Assembly: GCF_020379485.1 (NCBI RefSeq)
Contig: NC_063446.1
Location: 11,331,597-11,395,596 of the forward strand
Origin: Brassica napus
Taxonomy: Eukaryota > Streptophyta > Magnoliopsida > Brassicales > Brassicaceae
DNA: 64,000 nt
Direction: 5' to 3'
Below the pieces are notes generated by a model. That model was not told where the DNA came from, did not search any database, and worked only from the letters and a program-made list of their open reading frames with translations. Every line of letters starts with the position of its first letter. Positions within the stretch are counted from its first letter, which is position 1. Position numbers and translations under genes: made by a program. Shown piece after piece: positions 12,541-23,649 of this stretch.

Positions 12541-15500
12541 TCAATCGGATACATCGACATTCTCGTCATCACTAGAAACATCATCATTTTCATTAAACTC
12601 GTCTTCAACAGCTTCGTCTGTGGCATCATCGGTAAGATCTTCGTACTCGTGATTATGCGGATCAATGAGAAGGATATCATCAATTTCTTGTTCAGGTTCC
12701 TCAACTTCATTTATCTGTTCTTCTTGCAATGGTGGTTCTTCTCCACTGATGATTCGTCCTCGAGGTGTAACTTTGATTACTGCTAACCAATTTATACCTG
12801 AATCTCTCATCCGAGGGTATGGAAGGAAGCTAACTTGGTCTGCTTGTGAAGCTAAGATGAAAGGCTCGAATTTGTTGTACCTTCGTCCACCGTTGACATC
12901 AACTACACCGAATTTGTTAGACCGAACACCTCTGTTGACGACGGGGTCGAACCATTCACATTTGAAGAGGACGCATTTCAGCTTCAGTATCCCTGGAAAT
13001 TCGACTTCAATAATCTCCGTCAAGATCCCGTAGAAATCTGTTTCCCCTTTCACACATATTCCATAGTTACTGGTCGCCCGTTGTCTACCATAGTCATATG
13101 TATGAAAAGTATAGCCTCGTGTGAAATACATCTGTGATGTGGTGACCTTTACAAGTGGAGATTGAATTACTTCGTGTAACCACTTAGGATAATCTGCATC
13201 GTCGTCGTCATAATCAACCTGCAAAAATAAAGAGAATGTTAATGAAATACAGATAATGTATGAAAATTTTTTTAGTTAATACCTGATTCCGCAACCACTT
13301 AATGAAGTGTTGATCTTTCCTTTTGTCTACGTCACTTGTGGATATACCAGGAAATGTTTCTTCGACTTGAGAAACAAATAGGCTGTAAAATCACATTTTA
13401 TAGGAATGAATCTCTCGCAATTATACAATTAATTATACTTATATGTGTTTCGAAGTGTCAATATATGTTACCTTTCAAAATAACGAATCAATGGATCTTC
13501 GCAATTGAGTAGAATATAGGTGTGTGCACTATGAGCGTCTTGTTCACTCGACCACCAAACCTCTTTAGACTTCCCACCGAGTCGCCCAATCTGGCTAAAG
13601 ATGTCTGGAACACCAGCAACTGCATATGTTGGCGCAACACCACCATCATCATATCTTCTTGGAGCTCTTCTCCGTGTACGTACTTTTGACGCAAAGTAGT
13701 ACGATGTGAAGTGAGAAACTTCTTCCGTCAAACTTCCAGCAATTATAGAACCTTCAACTTTGGCGAGGTTCTTTGCTTTTCCCTTCAAATATTTCATGGC
13801 TCGCTCATACTGATACATCCATCCGTAATGTACAGGTCCACGAAGCAATGCCTCATATGGGAGGTGGACAGCTAGATGCTCCATGACGTCAAAAAATCCG
13901 GGAGGAAATATCTTCTCCAAGTTGCACAATAAGATGGGAATGTTCTCCTGAAGCTGTTCCACAACTTCTTCTTTAAGAGTGCGTGTGCTCAGATCCCTGA
14001 AAAATGCTCCAATGCCTTTTATATTCAAAAAAAAATTAAACACATTGTTAGTCATATATTATTTTGTAAATTATTGTGATATAATACACTACGTACCTGC
14101 AAGTGCTTCATGTACGTTTGTTGGAAGTAGCTCCGCAAATGCAAAGGGCAGTAGTCGTTGCATAAATACATGACAATCATGACTCTTCATCCCGGAGAAC
14201 TTTTGACCCTTTTCAACACATCTAGAGAGATTCGAAACATACCCATCGGGGAACTTCACTTCTGATGCCACCCAGTTGAACAACACCGACTTTTTTTCTG
14301 AAGATAATCTGAATATCGGAACGGGAACTTGTCCATTGCTTTTAATATGTAACTCGCTTCTTGAGCAAATATCCGGCAAGTCCAACCTCGATTTTATGTT
14401 GTCTTTTGTCTTCCCTGGGACATTCAATATTGTATTCATGATGTTCTCAAAGAAATTCTTCTCTATATGCATCACATCGAGGTTGTGGCGCAGAAGAAGA
14501 TCCTTCCAATATGGCAACTCCCAAAATATACTCTTCTTGTGCCAGTTGTGATGAACACCGTAAGAATCTGGCATATTACGAGGGACATGCCAATTACCAC
14601 CCCAACGAACTGTTTCGTTAGCTCCGTAGTAGTCGATTTGCGCTTCAATTTGTTCTCCAGTTAGATATGGAGGAGGAGTGTCTCTCACAACCCTTTTGTG
14701 CCTAAACAAATTCTTGTTTCTTCGGTAAGGATGGCCAATGGGAAGAAATCGACGGTGACAATCAAACCAACTTGTCTTCCTACCATTCTTCAGTTGAAAC
14801 GCATCTGTCGTTCCATTACAATATGGACAAGCTAATCTCCCATGTGTAGTCCATCCAGACAACATCCCATAGGCAGGAAAATCACTTATGGTCCACAAAA
14901 GCATCGCTCGCATCGTAAAATTCGTCTTCGTTGAACAGTCATACGTCCTCACCCCTGTTGACCACAAATCCTTCAACTCTTTTATCAGTGGTTGTAGGAA
15001 AACATCCAGGGACCTTTTTGGATGGTTCGGACCAGGTATTAATATGGTCAAGAATAGTAACTCCCGTTGCATGCACATCTCCGGTGGCAGGTTGTATGGA
15101 GTAAGAAAGACTGGCCACAATGAATATTGTCTCCCTGACATTCCGAACGGACTAAATCCATCTGTGCATAATCCGAGATACACATTCCGGATATTGCTAG
15201 CGAAATCTGGATGTACTTTGTTGAAATGTTTCCAGGCTCTTGCATCTGATGGATGAGTCATCTCACCATCCGTCTGAGTATGCTCGGCATGCCATCTCAT
15301 CTTTCCAGCAGTCTGCTCTGATTGATACAATCTTTTCAATCTATCTGTAATTGGTAGGTACCACATCCTTTGGTACGGTACCCTATTACGTCCCCGTCCT
15401 TGCGGCTTGAATCGTGGCTTCTTGCAGAATCGACATTCTTCTAGCTTCTCATCATCTCCCCAATAGATCATGCAGTTGTCGATGCAAACATCTATCATCT

Positions 15501-16203
15501 CCGAAGGCAACCCAAGACTATAAACCAGTTTCTGAATCTCATAATAAGAATCAGCAGACACATTGTCTTCCGGCAAGTACTCTTTAAACAAGTCCGCCCA
15601 TTCGTTCATGCAACTTTCAGGTAGATTGTGATCAGTTTTAATATTCATCATTCTAGCAGCTAACGACAATTTAGAGAGACCTTCTCTACAACCACTGTAA
15701 AGTGGTTGATTCGCCGCGTTTAACATTTCGTAAAACTTTTTTGCATCTATATTAGGTTCTTCATCTTCATCATGAGCTACGAATGCATCAGCTACCATAT
15801 CATGAACCCTATCATAATCTACCATCTCCTCCTGATGGTAACTATGTTCATTATGCAAATGATGATCAACCGGTTCTTTTTCCTGAAAATTGCTATTACT
15901 ACTACTTGCTTCATTCTGATCATAATTAAAACCTTCTCCATGTTGAAACCAGATATAGTAATTTGCCGTGAAACCTCTATTTATTAAATGCTTCCAAACA
16001 TTTTCACGATTTGCCAGTTTCGAATTGTTGCATTTCCGACAAGGACAGAACATCTTACCACTTTCTTGGGCGAGCGGTGTTGAATCTGCTTGATGCATAA
16101 ATGTCTCCAGACCCGCAAGGTATTCTTTCGTCACTCTCCCGTTAGCATCTCTATGCATATACATCCACTTCCGCAACTCGTAAATAGTCCCGGAGCCAGC
16201 CAT
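12541..16203 (-). CDS. CACTA TNPD-like transposase
   Basis: Catalytic transposase of the En/Spm (Transposase_21/TNP2) family. Exons 16203-14097, 14015-13472, 13382-13283 and 13218-12541 total 3429 nt in frame, giving 1142 aa. Order of parts: an N-terminal transposase-associated Cys motif (CPCRKCNN near residue 54), the catalytic Transposase_21 region with LGLCTDGFSPFG near residue 347, CPYCNG, and LDVMHIEKNFFENIMNTIL near residue 590. Then come a DUF4218 segment with MKSHDCHVFMQRLLPFAF, a DUF4216 segment with YGRQRATSNYGICV, and a very acidic C-terminal tail. An upstream in-frame ATG at 16257 would add 18 residues; I chose 16203 because the MAGSG start is the family norm and the TATA box at 16261 lies too close to the other. 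No stop or frameshift was seen. Confidence 0.92.
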
Positions 16204-16260
16204 TTTTTTTCTTTCACGTTTTTTGTTGTTGGTGTGTTTAAAATGATGTTCAAACATCCA

Positions 16261-16268
16261 TATTTATA
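16261..16268 (-). promoter_or_regulatory. TATA box of the TNPD-like gene
   Basis: TATAAATA on the minus strand about 60 bp upstream of the chosen ATG, between the gene and the right subterminal array. Confidence 0.55.
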
Positions 16269-16299
16269 GGAAAATTCGAATCTGGTAGTTGTAATTTTG

Positions 16300-16625
16300 C
16301 TATGAATTTACGACGAAAATTAATTAGGTGGGCAAAAAAAACGTGTAACACCTATAAAGTTGGTGGATTCAAAAATTTCCTCGCTAAATACACGTAAACT
16401 ATTACCTCGTAAATACCACGCAAAGTTTACGTCGTATTTACGAGGAAATGGTTTTTCCTCGTAAAATACTCGTAAAATTACATCCACTTTACGACGAAAC
16501 AGTTTTGTCGTTACGTTACGATGAAATAACGCTGACTTTAGTTTTTCACGTAAATTCGTCGTAAACTCGACGCAAATTTACGAGGATTGTTTTTCCTCGT
16601 TAATTTTCGTCGTTAAGCATGTGTT
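16300..16625. repeat. CACTA subterminal repeat array, right
   Basis: Many copies of TTTACGACGAAA, CCTCGTAAA and TTTACGAGGA words in both orientations, mirroring the left array at 8519-8960. Confidence 0.85.
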
Positions 16626-16636
16626 TTCTTGTAGTG
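16622..16636 (-). repeat. CACTA terminal inverted repeat, right
   Basis: TGTTTTCTTGTAGTG, the exact inverse of 8501-8515, followed by the TTT target duplicate. Confidence 0.93.
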
Positions 16637-16945
16637 TTTGAAAATTACTGATGTACATAAATTAATTTACTAATAGAAATATACTTAGAATATTTTTTAG
16701 TATAATAAAAATTAAGGTAATTATTGGATCAAAATCTTTATATATTTTTAGAATATTTTATTTGATAGTAAAACAGAGATAGCCAAAGAAGGTTGTCTTA
16801 AATTTACATGGTAGTCATGTATTTTAAAATTAACAACTTTACTTTTTCTTATTAACATATAAATAAAAGAGGAAAACTGATCACGTGTAACAATTGATTG
16901 TTTTGTAAAATCTCAATACAATAGAAATATTTATATTTTAGGGTT

Positions 16946-18148
16946 TTTAGTAATTAAACCCTTCAACTAAAGATTAATCGTAAAAAAAACTTCAACTAAA
17001 AATTCTGTGAAATAAACCCTCAACTTTAATTTCGTTAACATATGTTACCATCCGTCTAAAAAACCGTGATGGAGGGTGATATACATTAACGGTTTATAAG
17101 TTGAGGGTTTATAATGTTGAAAACTTAGTTGGAGATTTTTTTTACGATTCAAGAATAGTTGAGGGGTTTTATCACTAAAGTCATTAAATGATTTAAAAAC
17201 TTTATTATCATTTATACATTGTTTTATATTGATATAAGCCTTTAAAACTAATTTATAAATTTTTAATACATTACTTTATAACCGATTTATAAAGCTTCAT
17301 AAATATTTTAATACTTTTACATATGATTTATGCGGTTTCACAATGAATTTATAAGTTTTTACAATTTCTGCTATTTGTTAGGATAAAATAATCTAACATT
17401 CTCCGTGATTCTACTGAAACATAAAGTAATACAATAAATCAAGAATAATATATTAAATATATTATTTTGTTGATAAAAAAAAATATAACGTATTTGTTCA
17501 TAAATCAATGAGAATATAAATAATCATGCATTATTTTTTTTGGGGGGGGGGGGGATAGGAGGAAAGTATGAGCCGGAGGACGAAAATCATGAAAAAAAAA
17601 TGCGTCATACTCTAAATAGAAAGATTGACTTTATAAATGAATTATCCTCGACACTACTTAAAACTCAATAGTCAATATAACTTAGACACTTTAAATTATT
17701 TGATATTTGACAATGACGATATAAACACACAAATTTTCTTATATCACTATTGTCCCATATCAAACTATTTAATATTTTGAAGTTATATTAAGTTGTAAGT
17801 ATTACTAAAAATTATTAATTTTGGATGTATAAATTAATTTTATAATAAATTAATGTATTAAAATTTATAAATTAGTTTTAAAGATTTATATCAATATAAA
17901 ACAATGTATAAATGATAATAAATTTTTAAACTATTTAATGACTTTTAGTGATAAAACCCCTCAACTAAGTTTTTAACATTATAAACCCTCAACTTATAAA
18001 CCGTTAACGTATGTCACCCTCCGTCACGGTTTTTTAGACGGAGGGTAATATATGTTAATGGAATTAAAGTTGAGAGTTTATTTCATAAGATTTTTAATTG
18101 AGAGTTTATTTTACGGTTAATTTTTAGTTGAGGGGTTTAATTACTAAA
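16946..18148. mobile_element. Non-autonomous element with about 330-bp inverted arms
   Basis: The left arm (about 16946-17285) and right arm (about 17820-18148) are inverted copies. Both start TTTAGTAATTAAACCC and share CCGTCTAAAAAACCGTGA and TTTATCACTAAA words. The 530-bp centre is AT-rich and has a G13-class run near 17541. No reading frame was seen. It sits in the promoter of the broken F-box copy at 18196: the sequence just left of it, TTGATTGTTTTGTAAAATCTCA, recurs at 40102 upstream of another F-box copy that lacks the element. The target duplication is unclear, so the superfamily is not assigned. Confidence 0.65.
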
Positions 18149-18195
18149 TACTCCTTTTACGAACATTCGGTTGAAACCCTATTTAGGAAAACAGA

Positions 18196-19300
18196 ATGGA
18201 TCCAACCAAAAAATTAAAGAAGGAGATAGTGGCACATGAGCAGCTTCCATGGGAGTTGATTGAAGAGATACTCTCTCGTCTCTGTCCTGAATCTCTTGTC
18301 CGCTTCAGAGTTGTTTGCAAACGATGGAACGCTATCTTGGACGACAAGACGTTCATTTACAACCACAAGGAGACGTTTCGATTCATCGTAACAAATACAA
18401 CGAGGCCCAAGATTTATTCGGTAAGCGTGGATCCCAAGATAGTTGTGCGTGAGTTAACATTGGATATTCCCGGTTTAATCTCAAAAACCTAAAAAGTTGG
18501 TTAACTATTGATATGTGGCATGGATAAAGGAGCAGCAGTTTGTAACCCCTGGTTGAAACGAAGTACATGGATTAGCGAACCTCGCTTTCAATTCCATGGC
18601 ATATGTCATCTTGATAGTAATGGTAGAAGTGAGGAATGTGTTTACAAGACCATTTGGGGTAAAAATGTCGAGTGGAAGAGCCATGATCTTGCTTCAGGTA
18701 CGTGGAAAGACATCGAGTCGATGTCCGGTGATACTAGCCAGGAAGAAAAACAATTTAAAACGTTACATTCTCCAAGTGGTGTCTTGTTGAATGGAATTTT
18801 GTTTTGGATTGTTTTTTTTCTGACGAGACGGTTCCCTTGTATCACCTAGATACCTTCGATTTTTCAGAGGGAAAGATTCTACAGATTTTTTTATCTACCA
18901 TGTGTGAGGAGCCATCCTCACGATGCTCTAGTCCTTAGTGTCTTTAAGGGAGATCTTTTCGGTGTTAAAGCAATGCAATGTAACGAAGAAGATTGAGATT
19001 TGGGTGACCGAGAACAAAGTTGAGAATGGTGCTGGTGTGCTTTGGATGAGTTTAATGACTTTTTCAATTCCTAACATTCCCTGTTTAGCGCAGACCTTCT
19101 TCATTCATCAGCCGAGTTACTTCATTGACAACAATAAAAGACTTGTAGTGTGTTTTTGCGACGAAACTGGCAAGGCTTGGATCTATGTTATGGAGGATAA
19201 TAAGTCGATCAGCAAAGTCAAAATAGATTCTGTGGTTGATTCTTGGCCTTTGCATTGCACTTATTTTCCCAGCTTGATCCCGGTTCCTCAAGGCCACTAA
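18196..19300 (+). pseudogene. F-box/FBA protein pseudogene, copy 1
   Basis: Paralogue of the open F-box gene at 27884. Residues 1-98 are readable: the F-box LPWELIEEILSRLCPESLV and RFRVVCKRWNAILDDKTF, then PKIYSVSVDPKIVVREL. A one-base deletion near 18476 stops the frame (18490). The remainder continues in another frame with MDKGAAVCNPWLKRSTWISE, is shifted again in a T-run near 18815, and resumes near 18950 with IFSVLKQCNVTKKIEIWVTE, ending with WPLHCTYFPSLIPVPQG. At least three frame lesions are visible, so a full-length product is impossible. F-box proteins of this type are substrate receptors of SCF ubiquitin ligases. The promoter is interrupted by the element at 16946-18148. Confidence 0.85.
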
Positions 19301-19901
19301 CATGGAACAGAAGTAAAAGTTTAATTGTATTACGTGTGTTTCTTGTTTTTTTTTAAATGTTGAAACTAGTGATTTTGCTCAGTATCCTTTTGGTTTTGAT
19401 TTATTTTGGAGAAATAACTCCTGTTAGTTTTGTTAGAGCAAAGCTAGTTTAAGAGTTTAACGGGCTCAGTTTTGCACTAGTAGTTTGACTTCGATCCGGA
19501 AGTATTGGCTTTCACTTTGTGATCTTATATATTTCAAAACTAATAATATTGCACTTGATAATGAGGCCCCTTTGATAAAATTGCCACACTTGACAACCAA
19601 AGTAACACAATCTATATTTCATATAACTAATAACTACATAATATTGAGTAAGTTTTGAAATTGATTACGGTTTCAAAAGGTGAACAAGAAAATAGAGCAA
19701 CAAGAATGTGAGTTTAGTTTTTAGTACGTTTGACTTTTTGACCCGAAATGTATCATTTTTACAATCTATGAGTTCCTCGCAGTCATCAATCTTGAAAGTG
19801 CATCCCATGTAAAAGTGATCACAAGACGAGCCATCTATGTGTAAGAAAAACTATGAAGACAATATTTATTAGATCACCCCATATATACATACTGAGATAT
19901 T

Positions 19902-20480
19902 AGAGCATAAGACCATCCGCAACGGTGGTTTTAACACAATCCTTAGTAGCTAATCCTTAACTATTAGGATTATAATAGTAATATTTAGCCGAGAAAAGCT
20001 AAGGATAAGTCCTAAGCTAAGGATTAAAATGTGTTGGTCTTTGTTGACGTGGCAGAAGTAATTGGTTCCGACTCGTGTAGGGTTTCGCGAATTCGTTTCA
20101 TTTGGACGCAACACGAAAAAAAAAAAATCAGAGACGGCGATTAAGGCGATCTTTCTCTCGACCGCTAAGAAGATAAATCGAATGGTTCTCGTCACTAAAG
20201 AGGATACTCGACGGTGGTTTTAAATTTATCATGTTTTTAGTTTTTTTTTTCTTACTGATAGTTACTCATCCAAAAATATATATCTAAATTTAACATGTTT
20301 TCATTTTTTTTATGAAAGTTAATCATGCAAAAAATAAATTTTTAGTTTTCTTATGTTTTGTTTTTTAATGATAGTTACTAATAGAAAAATAATAATTATC
20401 TTTTTTTTTAACTTTTTAAAAATTTATTAATTTTTTATTCTTAAAGATTCCAATGGTGGTAACAGCATTGGAGATGCTCT
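19902..20480. mobile_element. MITE with AGAGCAT-type ends
   Basis: The left end AGAGCATAAGACCATCCGCAAC and the inverted right end AGAGCATCTCCAATGCTG form imperfect terminal inverted repeats, a common crucifer MITE design. No coding capacity was seen. It lies between F-box copy 1 and the kinase remnant A. Target duplication is not clear. Confidence 0.5.
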
Positions 20481-20773
20481 GAGCATCGATGATACCTTAT
20501 CAAGTCTCTTATCATTAAAGAATATTAAAAACGCAACAAACGATGTAAGAGAAAGTAGGATAAATAAAATAAAATATACTTAAGGACTCCAATGGACTAA
20601 AATTTCATTAGAATCCTTAACTCTTAAAAAAAATAAAATAAATAAAATATACTTAAAGACTCCAATGGTACTAATACCATTGGAGATGCTCTGAGCATAG
20701 ATGATACCTTATCAAGTCTCTTATCATTAAAGAATATTGAAAACGCAATAAACGATGTAAGAGAAAGTAGGAT
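20475..20773. repeat. Direct duplication of about 85 bp
   Basis: 20475-20562 and 20689-20773 are near-identical, sharing GATACCTTATCAAGTCTCTT and AACGATGTAAGAGAAAGTAG. They are separated by a short AT-rich spacer holding two more copies of the word GACTCCAATGG. This looks like a local tandem duplication that includes the right end of the adjoining MITE. Confidence 0.7.
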
Positions 20774-20944
20774 AGAAGAGAAAAGAGGAGCAAACGTCTC
20801 TCTTACCAGAGACTTTCAACAAAACAAAAGCAATTAATTCTAGATGTGTCATATTTTTAGTGGTATAATATTTTTAAGAAATAAAAATTCATTTTGTGAA
20901 AATATCAATATAAAAGAGAGAGAGGGACGAAGGTTGAGAATCAC

Positions 20945-21480
20945 GACCGGTGCTGATGCTCTTAGTGTCAACTTACTGGCCTTTACATATAACCATTGAT
21001 GTCAAAGTTGTCAAGATTTGTGTTGAATCTTTCAAGAACGCTTTTGAGTACTTTTTATGTTACTCTCCCGCTCTTGTCAGTTGTCACTGTCTACAACTGC
21101 CAAGCGGTGTATCTGGTGCATTACCTACACCCCTCAATCCCTCATCCATGGATGGCCTCGGAAAAAAACAAGATTAGGTTACATATCTGCTTTACTTTGG
21201 AGTTTCATGATTCTGGACTTACATAAGAATTGTTGATCAGTCAGTCTTTGTTTAGGGTTTTCTTTCAAGGATCTTTCTGCTCAAATATTTTGCGCTTACA
21301 CTTGAGGCCAAGGATCTGATGACAAATCAACTTCACTCTCCAGAACCTCAATGAAGATTTCTGCTTCCGTTGCTTAAATTTATAACACAATAGCATGAAA
21401 ACACCTCCAAAAATTTAACATATAAAAGTTATGTTATCAAAGTAACAATCTTATCGCCTCTAAAGAACCTGAACCAGAGA
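20945..21480 (-). pseudogene. CPK25-like kinase remnant A
   Basis: Broken minus-strand piece of a calcium-dependent protein kinase. Readable relics: [21 protein letters not shown] with a stop following (near 21350), NPKQRLTD (near 21240), HPWMRD and GNAPDTPL (near 21140), and LERFNTNLDN (near 21020), which belongs to the EF-hand region. The order matches the end of the kinase lobe, the autoinhibitory junction and the calmodulin-like part. Multiple stops and shifts are present. It corresponds to remnants B and C and to At2g35890 (CPK25) by gene order. Confidence 0.7.
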
Positions 21481-22080
21481 GTAGTACTGTAGTAGTAGCC
21501 CCAGCACGTAAAAAAAAAATCTGGTGACGTTTTTGTTTTTAAAAAAATGGTAACCTACGCACTCAATAATTTAATTATTTTGAATGACTAAAACTGTAAA
21601 ATAAAAAGCACATTTTTTTTTTGACAACGAATAAAAAGCACATATATACGTCGTATATTTCAATAATATATCAATATTTTAGCTTAAGAGAAAAAGAAAA
21701 CTGATCTAACAATCATATATATATATATATATATACAAGCATTATGTTGAACCCTAACTAATTAAAAAAAAAAAAAAAAAAAAGATAAAAAAAAGATAGA
21801 TTAGGTTAGGAGAAGAAAAAGGAGCGAAATATGAAAGCGAAAAGGTTCCCCTTGCGCCGCTCACCCAAACCCCAGATCTGAAACCCTAGAGACCTCAATA
21901 AGCAAATCAAACCCGATTAATGCTTCTCAATAGAGTACAAGTTTTATCTACTGCAACCTTATCTCAACCCGCATAGAAAGAAACTGACTCTTCTGACAAC
22001 GAGTGAAGATACATTCGTCGTTGTCGATCATTAGGCCGGTGTGGCTTCTGTTTTAGTGGTAGCTGAAAAAAGATTAAAAG

Positions 22081-23649
22081 ATGTTCCGCCCAAGGAAGAA
22101 GAAGGAAATCTCTCTGGTGGAGGAACTAAGAGATCTGGAGCTCCTCGAGGAAGGAGACATAGTCGACATCCCAGATGTGGAAAATGACGACTTGATTGAA
22201 GAAAACTCACTTAGTGTGGTAGTGAGATGTCTAAACCCGACGGTCCACAAAGTTTGAGGTTTGGTTAAAGCGCTTCCCCCAATCTGGGGTCTGGAAGATA
22301 GAACACATGGAAGAGGAGTGGGAGAGAACCGGGCTCAGTTTATCTTCCAATCCGACCGAGATCTCCACCACGTCCTAACAAGAGGACCCTGGTTCGTCAA
22401 CGGGTGGATAGTAGCTCTAGAACAGTGGACCCCGAGCCCTGGCCCCGAGTATCTCACTAGGATCTTGTTCTGGATCAGAATTAGAGGCTTGCCAGTTCAC
22501 CTGCTGAAGAAACAAACTGTGGACTACTTGCTTGGTCCCTTGGGGAAAGTCGAGAAGGTGGAGCTTCATGCTAAGAACTCTACTTCAGTGGAATATATCA
22601 GAGCGCAGGTTTGGATAAGTACAGAGGAACCGCTTCAATTCCGTCGTACAGCAAGATTCAAATCTGGTGAAGTGGTTCCTACAGAGCTGGAGTATGAGAA
22701 GCTATTAAAAGTCTGCTTCCTCTGCAAACGGCTGACTCATGATCAGACGCATTGCCAGTTTGCTGAGCCTGTAGAGAATGTACCCCAGTTGGAGAGCTCA
22801 CGGAGATTCAATGAAAACAGACGACTACAGAACAGAGGGCCCCAGGGAGACCTGCCAATGAAGAATGCTAAGGGCAAAATGAGCAAGGGAAAGCAGGTAG
22901 AGAACAGATCCAGATCGATCTCGAATCACTCTGAGAGCAGATTTGGCAAAGGCAAGGAAAGTAGAGAACAGTACGAGATGGACCTTCCAGAGGCCACATG
23001 TAAAGTGTGGAGACCTAAATCAACCAGGGCCAATACATCCTCAGGCACAGGAGGGTCCAAACAAACAAGGAGCACAGAAGAGTCCAACTTTAAGCAAAAT
23101 AGAGGAGAGAGTCCTGGTGGAGGGAGGAAGAGTGGTGGATCTTCAGGCGCAAGTCATATGACTCCTACGGTTTTTGAAAGACTTGGTGGACACCGTTTGG
23201 AGGAGGATAAGGAAACCAAAAAATCTGGAGGATCAGGAGGCTCTAGAACCCCTCTACTCAAAGGAGGCGACCAAGGCGACAAAGGATCGAAAGGAGAGTC
23301 TAGCAATGGAAGCCGAGGCTCTGGCTCAGTGTTCGAAAGGCTGGGTATCACAACAGTGAGCCCTCAAGAGATAGATAAGAAGAAAGAAGAAACTCAGCCT
23401 TCGAAAAGAAGAAGACTTAGCAGGAGTGATGAGAGAAGCTCGAAAAAGGTAAAGCTCGCTTCGCGCATTGAAGAAAAGTCTCCTTCATCAGTCTTCCAGA
23501 GATTGGGAGGTCAGTCGTGTGAGAAGAATCATTCTGCTGCAGTAGCAGCTATAGTTCCAAGTCACTCTATCCGAGGGATAGTACTGACAAGTGGAAGCAA
23601 TTTGAAAGAAGGGTTGATGTTTGATTCCAACCCTTCGAACACCCCATGA
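22081..23649 (+). pseudogene. LINE ORF1 (DUF4283 and zinc knuckle), one stop
   Basis: RNA-binding ORF1 protein of a plant L1 LINE. The frame opens with ATG at 22081 and is interrupted by TGA at 22255-22257. The expected next residues follow in frame (GLVKALPPIWGLEDR, the DUF4283 core with FIFQSDRDLHHVLTRGPWF). A zinc knuckle of the CCHC_4 kind is seen as VCFLCKRLTHDQTHCQ. The C-terminal half is low-complexity, Ser/Gly/Lys-rich, with the repeated phrase SVFERLG or SVFQRLG four times. The stop codon overlaps the ORF2 start as ATGA. Without the nonsense codon the product would be 522 aa. Confidence 0.85.

Noticed and set aside
17541..17554. Long G-run as a regulatory element
   Set aside because: A single run without neighbouring G-tracts cannot be called a quadruplex; it may also be a sequencing-sensitive homopolymer.
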